Assembly: GCA_016873375.1 (NCBI GenBank)
Contig: VGXJ01000006.1
Coordinates: 1-19,175 of the forward strand
Length of the DNA stretch: 19,175 bases
Reading direction: 5' to 3'
Source: Phycisphaerae bacterium
Lineage (GTDB): Bacteria > Planctomycetota > Phycisphaerae > Phycisphaerales > SM1A02
Part shown: positions 8,348-15,604 of the stretch, piece by piece
Numbering within the stretch: position 1 is the stretch's first letter
Layout of the letters: each line of letters starts with the position of its first letter
The notes under the pieces: generated by a model
Databases searched by the model: none
Told to the model about the DNA's origin: nothing
The model's input: the letters and a program-made list of their open reading frames with translations, nothing else
Program-made: the position numbers and the translations under genes

Positions 8348-8353
8348 GCGTGC

Positions 8354-9163
8354 ATGCATCTGCAACGCATCGTCGTGATCGCCGCGGCCATCGCCACCCT
8401 GCTGCTGCAGCCGGCCTGCACCGAGGTCAGCGGCACCGGGCGGAGCCAGTTCAACATCCTCTCGGTGGACGATGAGCTCGATCTTGGCCAGCAGGCCTAC
8501 GTCGAGGAGCTTGATGCGGCGAAGCAGGCGGGGCACCGCGTCCTGACGGGCGGTGCCGAGCACGACCGCGTGATGCAGGTGAGCCAACGCATCTTCGATG
8601 CTGCCAATCGCATGCACCCGGAGATCGCGCGGCGCTTCAACTGGGAGATGACCGTCATCGACGATCCAGAGACCGTGAACGCGTGGGCCTTGCCGGGCGG
8701 CAAGAGTGCGGTTTTCACGGGGCTGCTGCCGGTCACGAAGACCGACGCCCAGCTCGCGGTCGTCATCGGCCACGAGGCCGCGCACGCGATCGCACGCCAC
8801 GGCGGCGAACGCATGTCGCAAGAAGCGGCGCTCAACGTGCTCATGTCAGCGGGCTTCGAGCTCTCCGAGGCGGACGCCGGAACGCAAGAGGTCGTCATGA
8901 ACGCGCTCGGCCTGGGCACGCTGGCCTTCAGCCGAAGCCAGGAAAGCGAGGCCGACCATCTCGGCCTGCTCATCGCCGCCGATGCGGGCTTCGATCCGCG
9001 CGAGGCGATCCCGCTCTGGCAGAACATGGCCGCCGCAGGTGGCGAGGCCCCGCCGGAGTTCCTGAGCACGCACCCGAGCGAAAGCACGCGCATCCAGCGG
9101 CTCAATGAGTTGATGCCCGAGGCGATGGCGGTCTGGCAGGCAGCGAAGGCCGCCGGTCGATGA
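8354..9163 (+). CDS. M48-family metallopeptidase, exported, possibly a lipoprotein (BepA/LoiP-like)
   Basis: 269 residues from the ATG at 8354, which has a TACCTT hexamer 6 bases upstream. An in-frame ATG at 8330 that overlaps the transporter stop is the alternative (277 residues). The N-terminus is a hydrophobic export signal (RIVVIAAAIATLLL) ending LQPAC, a poor lipobox because position -3 is Q, so lipid attachment at C22 is uncertain. The catalytic zinc motif is HEAAH (residues 140-144) within VVIGHEAAHAIARHGGERMS, and the third zinc ligand is E199 in SQESEADHLGL. AWALPGGKSAVFTGLL upstream and EFLSTHPSESTRIQRL near the C-terminus complete the M48C pattern. Such proteases act in the periplasm in outer-membrane protein quality control. 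It is on the same strand as the transporter but probably has its own promoter. Confidence 0.88.
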   Translation: MHLQRIVVIAAAIATLLLQPACTEVSGTGRSQFNILSVDDELDLGQQAYVEELDAAKQAGHRVLTGGAEHDRVMQVSQRIFDAANRMHPEIARRFNWEMTVIDDPETVNAWALPGGKSAVFTGLLPVTKTDAQLAVVIGHEAAHAIARHGGERMSQEAALNVLMSAGFELSEADAGTQEVVMNALGLGTLAFSRSQESEADHLGLLIAADAGFDPREAIPLWQNMAAAGGEAPPEFLSTHPSESTRIQRLNELMPEAMAVWQAAKAAGR

Positions 9164-9216
9164 TCACGGCGTGAGGGAGGGACAGTGCCGGGCGAGGCTG
9201 GCGCAGGCCGGCTCCG

Positions 9217-10197
9217 TCAGGTGCGCGAACGCTGCCACGCGACGACATCGCGCACGATCGAACGAACGTCGCGCACGGGTTGTGGGCCGAGCAGTGCACG
9301 GAGCTTGCCCAGGTCCGGCACGCGACGGCGCATGTCCTCGAAGCCCGACCCGAAGGCCGCCTCATACGGCTCGAGTTCGATCGCGCTCACGCTGCCGGTT
9401 TCCTCGCGCACCATCGTGGCCAGGTCGAGCATCGTGATCTCGCGATCGCTGCCGAGGTTCAGGACCTGCCCGTGCGTGGCCGGCGAAGCGAGGATCGCAA
9501 GCAAGCTCTGCACGCTGTCGGCAACATGATGGAAGCAGCGTGACTGCGTGCCATCGCCATGCACGCGGATCGGTCGACCTGCGAGCGCTGCCTCGACGAA
9601 CCGCGGCAGCACCATGCCGTACTCGCCCAGCTGCCGAGGGCCGACCGTGTTGAAGAACCGGATCGCCGTGACCGGCAGGCCGTGCTCGGTCGCATGCGCG
9701 AGCGCCAGGAATTCATCGAGCGCCTTGCTGCACGCGTAGCCCCATCGGCGCACGCTCGTCCGGCCGATCAGGATGTCGTCGTCCTCGCCCAGCGACGCCT
9801 GGCTCGACGCTCCCGACATGAGCTTTCCGTACACCTCGCTGGTGCTGGCGATGAGCGTGCGCGCACCGAGCCTTGACGCCGCCTCGAGCACCACTTCCGT
9901 ACCGCGCACGTTGTTCACGAGCGTCTCGACCGGTCGATCGATGACGAGCTTCACGCCCACGGTGGCAGCCAAGTGCACGACGACCTCTGCACCCTCGCAC
10001 GCACGCGCCACGACCGCCGGATCCTGCACGCTGCCCTCGATCACCGTCACGCCGACGCGGCCTTCAAGTGCAGCGAGGTTGGCGCGGCGGCCGGTCGAGA
10101 AGTCATCGAACACCGTGACGGCATGGCCGCCAGCGACAAGCGCTTCGGCCAGATGGCTGCCGATGAAGCCGGCGCCGCCCGTGATCACGTGATGCAT
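9217..10197 (-). CDS. NAD-dependent sugar-nucleotide epimerase/dehydratase (extended SDR)
   Basis: 326 residues from the ATG at 10197-10195. The start is fixed by the family: the NAD-binding loop GGAGFIG at residues 7-13 immediately follows MHHVIT. Catalytic elements are STSEVYG (118-124) and the YxxxK pair Y154/K158 in RRWGYACSKALDE. FFNTVGPRQLGEYGMVLPRFVEAAL and SRCFHHVADSVQSLL form the sugar-nucleotide-binding part, and FEDMRRRVPDLGKLRALLG is the usual C-terminal block. This subgroup is annotated variously as UDP-glucose 4-epimerase or UDP-glucuronate decarboxylase-like, so the exact reaction is open. It lies 96 bases downstream of the WecA-like gene on the same strand, with its own TACGCT hexamer, and converges on the M48 gene with 53 bases between them. 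It probably makes a sugar donor for the polysaccharide locus. Confidence 0.88.
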   Translation of the reverse strand: MHHVITGGAGFIGSHLAEALVAGGHAVTVFDDFSTGRRANLAALEGRVGVTVIEGSVQDPAVVARACEGAEVVVHLAATVGVKLVIDRPVETLVNNVRGTEVVLEAASRLGARTLIASTSEVYGKLMSGASSQASLGEDDDILIGRTSVRRWGYACSKALDEFLALAHATEHGLPVTAIRFFNTVGPRQLGEYGMVLPRFVEAALAGRPIRVHGDGTQSRCFHHVADSVQSLLAILASPATHGQVLNLGSDREITMLDLATMVREETGSVSAIELEPYEAAFGSGFEDMRRRVPDLGKLRALLGPQPVRDVRSIVRDVVAWQRSRT

Positions 10198-10204
10198 GGA
10201 GCGA

Positions 10205-10210
10205 AGCGTA
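10205..10210 (-). promoter_or_regulatory. TACGCT -10 hexamer, leaderless start of the epimerase/dehydratase gene
   Basis: On the minus strand TACGCT is followed by TCGCTCC (7 bases) and the ATG at 10197. No Shine-Dalgarno is present. It implies that this gene can be transcribed separately from the WecA-like gene upstream. Confidence 0.55.
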
Positions 10211-10293
10211 GTGAGCCGGGCGCGGCCTGTCGCGCGCATGCTCCGCGGCACTCGCGACCGGCCAGCCGCTGCGCGACCGAGTCGCCACGACGA

Positions 10294-11259
10294 TCAGCCC
10301 CAGCCCAGGACCGCTACGCCCACCAGGAGCACGCCGCCCACGCCGAGTGCGGCGATCACACCAAGCACGCCCCACGGCGACCAACCCTTGCGCAACGCGC
10401 GGTGCGTCAGGTGGTCGGTGCCGCCGATCATCGGGTTCTGCCCGCGGGCCGCGCGCGTCAGGCAGACGAAGCCGGTATCGACGATGAAGGGCAGCCCGAG
10501 CATGACCGGCAGCACCCAGGGCAGCCACGGTCGGCGCTGCTCGCACTGGCCCCGATCGAGCTCGATCGCCACCAGCGCAGCCAGTGCGCCGAACAGCACG
10601 CCGATCGGCAACGCGCCGGCATCGCCCAGGAAGATGCGCGCACGCGGCCTGTTCCAGATCCAGAACGCCGCCATCGCACCGGCTGCTGCACCGGCGATGG
10701 ACGCCACGCGCGGATCGCTCGTCACGAGCGCGATCCCGACGAAGCCCGGAATCGCCGCAGTTGCGCACGCACCATCCATGTTGTCAAGCATGTTGACGCT
10801 GTTGCAAAAGACAAGGCCCCACATGGCGATCACCGCGGCGTCGACGCCTGAGAGGCCACGCGCACCCGCGATCGCCCAGCCCACCGCTGCGGCGCCAAGC
10901 ACTTGCCACACGAGCTTCGACCACGGCTTGAGGTGGCGCAGGTCATCGACCAGTCCCGTGATGGCGAGCACGAGCACGCCGGGCAGGACCGCTGCCACCA
11001 GCGACAGGTCGAGCGTGCTCGGGGTCGACGGCACCAGCACGCACGCCACGAGCAGCGCAACCAGTACGCCCCCGCCACCATGCAGTGCCACCGGTTCGCG
11101 GTGCCAGCGATCCTCGCGGGGCTTCGCCATCCAGCCGTTGGCAAGCGCCACCCGGCGCACGATGGCCACCGCCGGCACGCCCGCGATGAGTGCGCATGCA
11201 GCATGCGCGAGCAAGAAGCCCGGCATGCTGACCGTCGTCGACTCGACCTGCACCTGCAT
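10294..11259 (-). CDS. WecA/TagO-like polyprenyl-phosphate glycosyl-1-phosphate transferase
   Basis: 321 residues from the ATG at 11259-11257, chosen because a TAGCAT hexamer lies 7 bases upstream; the ATG encoding MPGFLLAHAAC 12 codons later is an alternative. It is a polytopic membrane protein of the MraY/WecA superfamily. Motifs in order: substrate-side RWHREPVALHGGG (51-63), the magnesium site GLVDDLRHL (102-110), NSVNMLDNMDG (153-163, matching NxxNxxDNxDG), FLGDAGALPIG (210-220) and the cytoplasmic histidine loop TDHLTHRALRKGW (281-293). The family joins a sugar-1-phosphate, commonly GlcNAc-1-P, to undecaprenyl phosphate, the first step in O-antigen, teichoic acid or exopolysaccharide synthesis. 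The histidine loop and surrounding genes favour the polysaccharide branch over peptidoglycan MraY. It is divergent from the AsnB-like gene across 55 bases. Confidence 0.9.
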   Translation of the reverse strand: MQVQVESTTVSMPGFLLAHAACALIAGVPAVAIVRRVALANGWMAKPREDRWHREPVALHGGGGVLVALLVACVLVPSTPSTLDLSLVAAVLPGVLVLAITGLVDDLRHLKPWSKLVWQVLGAAAVGWAIAGARGLSGVDAAVIAMWGLVFCNSVNMLDNMDGACATAAIPGFVGIALVTSDPRVASIAGAAAGAMAAFWIWNRPRARIFLGDAGALPIGVLFGALAALVAIELDRGQCEQRRPWLPWVLPVMLGLPFIVDTGFVCLTRAARGQNPMIGGTDHLTHRALRKGWSPWGVLGVIAALGVGGVLLVGVAVLGWG

Positions 11260-11266
11260 GGCATCG

Positions 11267-11272
11267 ATGCTA
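11267..11272 (-). promoter_or_regulatory. TAGCAT -10 hexamer, leaderless start of the WecA-like gene
   Basis: TAGCAT on the minus strand, then CGATGCC (7 bases) and the ATG at 11259. It is one half of a back-to-back pair with the AsnB promoter; 30 bases separate the two hexamers. Confidence 0.55.
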
Positions 11273-11302
11273 TGCCGCACTCGGCAGGATGGCCGCGACC
11301 CC

Positions 11303-11308
11303 TACACT
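11303..11308 (+). promoter_or_regulatory. TACACT -10 hexamer, leaderless start of the AsnB-like gene
   Basis: TACACT, then GGTCGC (6 bases) and the ATG at 11315. Because the enzyme needs cysteine directly after the initiator methionine, this start is independently certain. It is therefore the best anchor for the leaderless pattern. Confidence 0.65.
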
Positions 11309-11314
11309 GGTCGC

Positions 11315-13291
11315 ATGTGCGGCGTGGCGGGCTTCCTCGATCCGCGCGGGACGATCTCCGATCCCCGCTCGACGCTCGCGCGCATGGCGGCGATCTCGCG
11401 CCACCGCGGGCCCGATGCCTTCGGCCTGCACTGGTCAGGTGATGGGCTTGGCTTGGCCCACGCGCGGCTGTCGATCCTTGATCGATCGGCTGCGGGCTCC
11501 CAGCCGATGGAATCACCGCAGAAGCGGTTCGTGATCGCCTACAACGGCGAGATCTACAACCACCTGGAGTTGCGGCGCGAGCTGGGCGATGGGATCGCCT
11601 GGCGCGGCAGCTCCGACACGGAAACGATCCTCGCATGCTTCGAGCGATGGGGCGTTGCCGCCACGCTGACGAAGCTCCGCGGCATGTTTGCGATCGCGGC
11701 ATGGGAGTGTGGGCCGCGTGTGCTCTGGCTCGCTCGCGATCCCCTGGGCAAGAAGCCGATGAGCGTCGGCTGGCATGGCGGCATCCTTGCGTTCGCGAGT
11801 GAATTGCACGCCTTGGCTGCCTTGCCTTCGTGGCCGCCGCCGATCGATCGGCACGCGCTGGCAACATATGTGCGCTACCAGTGCGTGCCATCGCCCCGCA
11901 CGATCTACCAAGGCTTCGTGAAGCTGGCGCCAGGTTCGCTCCTTCGCATCGGTCCCGAGGATGCGGCGCGCCCGGGCACACTGCCCTCGGCAGGTGTCTT
12001 CTGGGACCCCCGTGAACTCGCGGTCGACGGTGAACGGGATCGGCTCTCCGCGCAAAGCGATGATCTCGCTGGCATGCTCGAGTCGACCCTCGAAGGTGCA
12101 GTCACCCAGCGACTCCTGAGCGATGTGCCCGTCGGGGCATTCCTCTCCGGCGGCATTGACAGCGGTGTGGTCACGGCACTCATGACTCGCGTGGCCCCAT
12201 CGCGCGTGCGCACGTTCTCGATCGGCTTCGCACAGGCGGAGTACGACGAGCGCCCGCTGGCACGGCTGGTCGCTGACCATCTGGGCACCGACCACGCCGA
12301 TTGGCTGGTCAGTCCCAATGATGCGCTCGACGCAGCCATGGATGTTGGTGCCATCTGGGACGAACCGTTCGCAGATTCAAGCGCCATTCCGAGCCTCTTG
12401 CTCGCTCGCGCCGTGCGCTCGCAGGTCTCGGTCGTGCTGACCGGGGATGGCGGCGACGAACTCTTCGGCGGCTACCAGCGCTACCAGCACGCGTACCGGC
12501 TCTGGCGGCGGGCCCAGTCGCTGCCGGCCCCCGTGCGCAACGCCGTCGTGGCCGCGCTTGGCGCCCCGCCAGCCGAGTTCTGGCGCATCCTCGGCGCGGT
12601 CTTGCCCAGCGCCGTACTTGGTGCGCATCCTGCGCGCTCGATCCGTCGCGGTCGGCAAGCGCTCGCCGCCGAGAGTGCCAATGCCCTGCCGCGCAGCGTC
12701 ATGACCGTGTCGGAGGATGGACCTGCACTCGTTCCAGGGACCGACGAGGCTCCGACGCTGCTCGATCACTTCGATGCGGTGCCGCAGCTCGACACCTTCG
12801 AGGCACGCTTCATGCTCGCTGACCTGATGACCTACCTGCCGGATGATGTGCTGGTCAAGGTCGATCGAGCCTGCATGAGCGTCGGACTCGAAGCCCGCTG
12901 CCCGCTGCTCGACCGCGATGTGGTGGCCCTGAGCATGCGCATGCCGCCGCACGCGCGGCTCGGCGCAGGCGGCACGAAGCTCGTGCTGCGCAGGCTGGCC
13001 CGCAAGCTTCTCCCCGAGCCCGTGCTGCGCGCCCCAAAGCGTGGCTTCGCCGTCCCGCTGGCTGCATGGATGTCGGGACCCTTGCGCCACTGGGCGGGCG
13101 ACATGCTCAGCGATGCCACGACCTCGCGCTGCGGCCTCTTCGATGCGCGTGCGGTGCGCTCGATCGCGGCACGGCTCGAGGTCAGCGTGCCGGATGTGGC
13201 GAGCACCGCGTGGACGATCGCGACGGCGCATTCATGGGTGATCCATGCGCGGCGCCTCGTGCGCACGCAGGCCGATACGCTCCGGGCATGA
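11315..13291 (+). CDS. asnB: AsnB-like glutamine-hydrolysing amidotransferase (asparagine synthetase family)
   Basis: 658 residues, starting MCGVAGF; Cys2 becomes the N-terminal nucleophile of the class II glutaminase after methionine removal, so upstream in-frame sequence is not coding. Glutaminase residues are visible at R51 (RLSILD), N77-G78-E79 and D101. The synthetase domain has the ATP pyrophosphatase loop SGGIDS (278-283), DEPFADSSAIPS and GDGGDELFGGY. RDPLGKKPMSVG (141-152) varies from the usual RDRFGxKPLYY. Classical AsnB makes asparagine from aspartate, but paralogues in polysaccharide loci are thought to amidate sugar acids or related acceptors. This copy sits between WecA-like and UDP-glucuronate 4-epimerase genes, so a uronic-acid amidation role is plausible. 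Its stop overlaps the epimerase start (ATGA). Confidence 0.9.
   Translation: MCGVAGFLDPRGTISDPRSTLARMAAISRHRGPDAFGLHWSGDGLGLAHARLSILDRSAAGSQPMESPQKRFVIAYNGEIYNHLELRRELGDGIAWRGSSDTETILACFERWGVAATLTKLRGMFAIAAWECGPRVLWLARDPLGKKPMSVGWHGGILAFASELHALAALPSWPPPIDRHALATYVRYQCVPSPRTIYQGFVKLAPGSLLRIGPEDAARPGTLPSAGVFWDPRELAVDGERDRLSAQSDDLAGMLESTLEGAVTQRLLSDVPVGAFLSGGIDSGVVTALMTRVAPSRVRTFSIGFAQAEYDERPLARLVADHLGTDHADWLVSPNDALDAAMDVGAIWDEPFADSSAIPSLLLARAVRSQVSVVLTGDGGDELFGGYQRYQHAYRLWRRAQSLPAPVRNAVVAALGAPPAEFWRILGAVLPSAVLGAHPARSIRRGRQALAAESANALPRSVMTVSEDGPALVPGTDEAPTLLDHFDAVPQLDTFEARFMLADLMTYLPDDVLVKVDRACMSVGLEARCPLLDRDVVALSMRMPPHARLGAGGTKLVLRRLARKLLPEPVLRAPKRGFAVPLAAWMSGPLRHWAGDMLSDATTSRCGLFDARAVRSIAARLEVSVPDVASTAWTIATAHSWVIHARRLVRTQADTLRA
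13276..13281 (+). promoter_or_regulatory. TACGCT -10 hexamer inside the 3' end of the AsnB gene
   Basis: TACGCT lies in the last codons of the AsnB-like gene and is followed by CCGGGC (6 bases) and the ATG at 13288. The spacing matches the leaderless promoters elsewhere, so the epimerase may have its own promoter in addition to read-through. Sitting in coding sequence, it could also be coincidence. Confidence 0.4.
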
Positions 13292-14310
13292 GCGCTGGAA
13301 CGATCCTCGTGACCGGGGCCGCAGGCTTCATCGGAAGCCATGTGGCGCATCTCCTCCTGGACCGCGGCGACCGCGTGGTCGGCCTCGACAACCTGAACGA
13401 CTACTACGACCCGACGCTGAAGGAGGCCAGGCTTGCGCGCCTCGCTCCCCGTGCGGGCTTCTCGTTCGAGCGCGTGGATGTGGCCGACGGCGCCGCACTC
13501 ACGCGGGTCTTCAAGGATCACGCCATCGACCGTGTCGTGCACCTGGCCGCGCAGGCCGGCGTGCGCTACTCGATGGTGAACCCCATGGCCTACGTCGAAG
13601 CCAATGTGACGGGCTTCACCAACATCCTCGAGCGATGCCGCCACGGCGGCGTGCGTCACCTGGTCTACGCCAGTACCAGCAGCGTCTACGGCTCGAACAC
13701 CGACATGCCGTTCCGCGTCGGGCAGTCGTGCGACCACCCGCTCTCCTTCTACGCCGCCACGAAGAAGGCCAACGAGCTCATGGCGCACACCTATGCGGCG
13801 CTGTTTGGCCTGCCGTGCACGGGCTTGCGGTTCTTCACGGTCTATGGTCCGTGGGGCCGGCCGGACATGGCGCTCTTTCTCTTCACGAAGGCGATCCTTG
13901 CCGGCGAGCCGATCAAGGTCTTCAACCACGGGCACCACAAGCGCGACTTCACCTACGTCGATGACATCGCCGGCGGCGTCGTCGCTTCGCTCGACCGGGT
14001 CGCGCAGCCGAATCCACAGTGGAGCGGCGCGCATCCCGATCCCGCCACGAGCAATGTGCCGTGGCGGCTCTTCAACATCGGCAACGGCACGCCGGTCGAG
14101 CTCTCGCGCTACATCGAGCTCATTGAGGAGAACCTTGGCCGCAAGGCCACGCGCGAACTGCTGCCCCTGCAGCCGGGCGATGTCCCCGACACTTGGGCCG
14201 ACACGACCAGCCTGACGCAGGCGACCGGCTACCGCCCTGGCACGCCGGTCGAGGTCGGCGTGAAGCGCTTCATTGATTGGTACTGCGAGTACTACAAGGT
14301 CAAGCGCTGA
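13288..14310 (+). CDS. UDP-glucuronate 4-epimerase-like NAD-dependent epimerase
   Basis: 340 residues from the ATG at 13288, overlapping the AsnB stop by ATGA. An extended short-chain dehydrogenase: NAD loop GAAGFIG (10-16), VGLDNLNDYYDPTLKEARL (31-49), HLAAQAGVRYSMVNPMAYV (85-103), STSSVYG (129-135) and the catalytic YxxxK Y155/K159 in SFYAATKKANELMAHTY. RFFTVYGPWGRPDMALFLFTKAIL and the C-terminal DTWADTTSL are typical of the UDP-glucuronate 4-epimerase group, which interconverts UDP-glucuronate and UDP-galacturonate for capsule and exopolysaccharide. The YYDP loop and GPWGRPDM block separate it from GalE-type epimerases. Its placement after the amidotransferase suggests that the galacturonate it makes could be amidated. 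It converges on the phosphodiesterase gene, 67 bases apart. Confidence 0.9.
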   Translation: MSAGTILVTGAAGFIGSHVAHLLLDRGDRVVGLDNLNDYYDPTLKEARLARLAPRAGFSFERVDVADGAALTRVFKDHAIDRVVHLAAQAGVRYSMVNPMAYVEANVTGFTNILERCRHGGVRHLVYASTSSVYGSNTDMPFRVGQSCDHPLSFYAATKKANELMAHTYAALFGLPCTGLRFFTVYGPWGRPDMALFLFTKAILAGEPIKVFNHGHHKRDFTYVDDIAGGVVASLDRVAQPNPQWSGAHPDPATSNVPWRLFNIGNGTPVELSRYIELIEENLGRKATRELLPLQPGDVPDTWADTTSLTQATGYRPGTPVEVGVKRFIDWYCEYYKVKR

Positions 14311-14325
14311 GCGCTCGCAGAGCGT
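14311..14325 (+). terminator. Weak hairpin just after the UDP-glucuronate 4-epimerase stop
   Basis: GCGCTC-GCA-GAGCGT can pair over six base pairs (one G-T) with a 3-base loop directly after the stop codon, in the 67-base gap between convergent genes. No T-run follows, so intrinsic termination is doubtful. The rest of this gap shows nothing recognisable. Confidence 0.2.
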
Positions 14326-14377
14326 TCAACGCGAGTCTGCTCGGGACTGTGTGATTCCGGGCGCTGTCTCGCTTCGT

Positions 14378-15562
14378 TCAGGACGCACGCCGCGACCAAC
14401 CGGCAAGGAGATCCTGCTCCGCCCCCACGGTGCTTGTGGGAATCGACGGCAATCCGAGAAGCCACAGCGCGCAGTTTCCCGCATCGGCGTTGCGGATGGG
14501 CAGTCCGCCGGTCGCTGTCATGCGCTCGCTTGCGGCGGGCCGTGCGCGCATGGGACTGAGGTCATAGAGATCGGCAGCGGCGCCATCGCCCATCCACACG
14601 ACGAACGGGATGCGGAAGTTCAGTGGCGAGTCCACGACCGTGTGCGAGCCCGCTGGCGCGCCGCCGCCATGGTCCGCCGTCATCACGATGGCCGTTCGGC
14701 CGCGCAGTGCGGGATTGGCGTCGATGTGCCGCACCAACCCGTCAACGAGCGCATCCATCCGATCGACGCAGGCGAGGTACGCCGAGCCCGGCGTCATGTC
14801 CCACGTTCGCCCGTGTCCAGTCACATCCGTGTCGGCGAAATGGATGAACAACAGCGATCGCCGTCCTTGGGCGGCTGCCGCATCCAGAAAGGCCATGGTC
14901 TTGCGCGCCACGCCCTCGCCACGCAGGGCGAAGCCCACGAGATCAATCTTGCGCGCGCCATCGTCGACCCCGGTGCCATCCGGTCGCCCTTGCTCCTCAC
15001 GAAAACTGTTGTCGAACAGGATGAACTTGTCCTTGCTGGCCAGCATGGCTGTCATCAGGCCATGGTCATGCGCCACATCCCACATGCTCGGGACATACGA
15101 ACCATGCGCCGCATGCAGCGTGCCCCCCTCGGCGATCGTGGCTGGCAGGTCGTTGGGCAGCCAGTTGTGGCCCTGTGGCCCCTTGAAAAGTCGGCCCGTC
15201 ACCATGCCGACGTGGTTGGGCAGGGTGACGGTGCTGTCCGGATCAGTGCGTGCCTCAAGGGTGTGGGGGCCCTTCAACAGGCTGGTGAATCCCGGGCATC
15301 CGCGTCGAATGGCATCCTCGACAGCATCAGGACGCAGTCCATCGATGCTCAGCACGACCACATGATCGAAGGGCGCAGTGATCGTGCGGGGAGCTACCGC
15401 AGATGCGCTTGCCGACGTCGCGTTTGCATCTGGTTCGTCCTCGGCTGGCTGCGTCGTGAAGAAGATCCTGATCACGATCCAGGCCACGGTCACGGCAAGC
15501 GCGGCGAGGAACATCACCGCACCGACCGCACGACCCGAGACCCGTTGAGGCTGCTGCTTCAT
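14378..15562 (-). CDS. Membrane-anchored alkaline-phosphatase-superfamily phosphodiesterase (NPP-like)
   Basis: 394 residues from the ATG at 15562-15560, with TAGGAT 7 bases upstream. A single N-terminal membrane segment (about 13-35, AVGAVMFLAALAVTVAWIVI) is followed by a low-complexity ED/AS-rich linker, so the catalytic domain is probably extracytoplasmic. It matches the type I phosphodiesterase/nucleotide pyrophosphatase fold: LSIDGLRPD (metal ligand D74), the nucleophile block TLPNHVGMVTG (T113), HFADTDVTGHG (D244, H250) and TADHGGG (D297, H298) with a final H307. Substrates of the family range from nucleotides to phospholipid head groups, and none can be chosen here. The gene lies 42 bases downstream of the flippase gene on the same strand, suggesting a part in processing surface glycan or its lipid carrier. 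That is inference. Confidence 0.85.
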   Translation of the reverse strand: MKQQPQRVSGRAVGAVMFLAALAVTVAWIVIRIFFTTQPAEDEPDANATSASASAVAPRTITAPFDHVVVLSIDGLRPDAVEDAIRRGCPGFTSLLKGPHTLEARTDPDSTVTLPNHVGMVTGRLFKGPQGHNWLPNDLPATIAEGGTLHAAHGSYVPSMWDVAHDHGLMTAMLASKDKFILFDNSFREEQGRPDGTGVDDGARKIDLVGFALRGEGVARKTMAFLDAAAAQGRRSLLFIHFADTDVTGHGRTWDMTPGSAYLACVDRMDALVDGLVRHIDANPALRGRTAIVMTADHGGGAPAGSHTVVDSPLNFRIPFVVWMGDGAAADLYDLSPMRARPAASERMTATGGLPIRNADAGNCALWLLGLPSIPTSTVGAEQDLLAGWSRRAS

Positions 15563-15569
15563 GGAACTG

Positions 15570-15575
15570 ATCCTA
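15570..15575 (-). promoter_or_regulatory. TAGGAT -10 hexamer, leaderless start of the phosphodiesterase gene
   Basis: TAGGAT on the minus strand, then CAGTTCC (7 bases) and the ATG at 15562. It lies in the 42-base gap after the flippase gene, so the phosphodiesterase probably has its own promoter. Confidence 0.6.
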
Positions 15576-15604
15576 GGAGCGCGCGGGACGATGTGGTGAA
15601 GGCT

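Noticed and set aside
8330..8353. ATG at 8330 (overlapping the transporter stop) as start of the M48 protease
   Set aside because: Not excluded, but the ATG at 8354 has TACCTT at the 6-base spacing and yields a more typical export signal with its positive charge near the N-terminus.
9164..9216. GC-rich inverted repeat between the convergent M48 and epimerase genes as a terminator
   Set aside because: The best pairing (GCCGG with CCGGC) leaves a long loop and has no following T-run, so it is expected from base composition.
10196..11314. N-terminal extension of the AsnB-like frame by about 370 codons
   Set aside because: The family requires cysteine immediately after the initiator methionine (MCGVAGF at 11315), and the extension runs antisense through the WecA-like gene.
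12832..14034. 400-codon minus-strand frame across the AsnB/epimerase junction
   Set aside because: It is antisense to two genes with intact catalytic motifs and shows no motif of its own.
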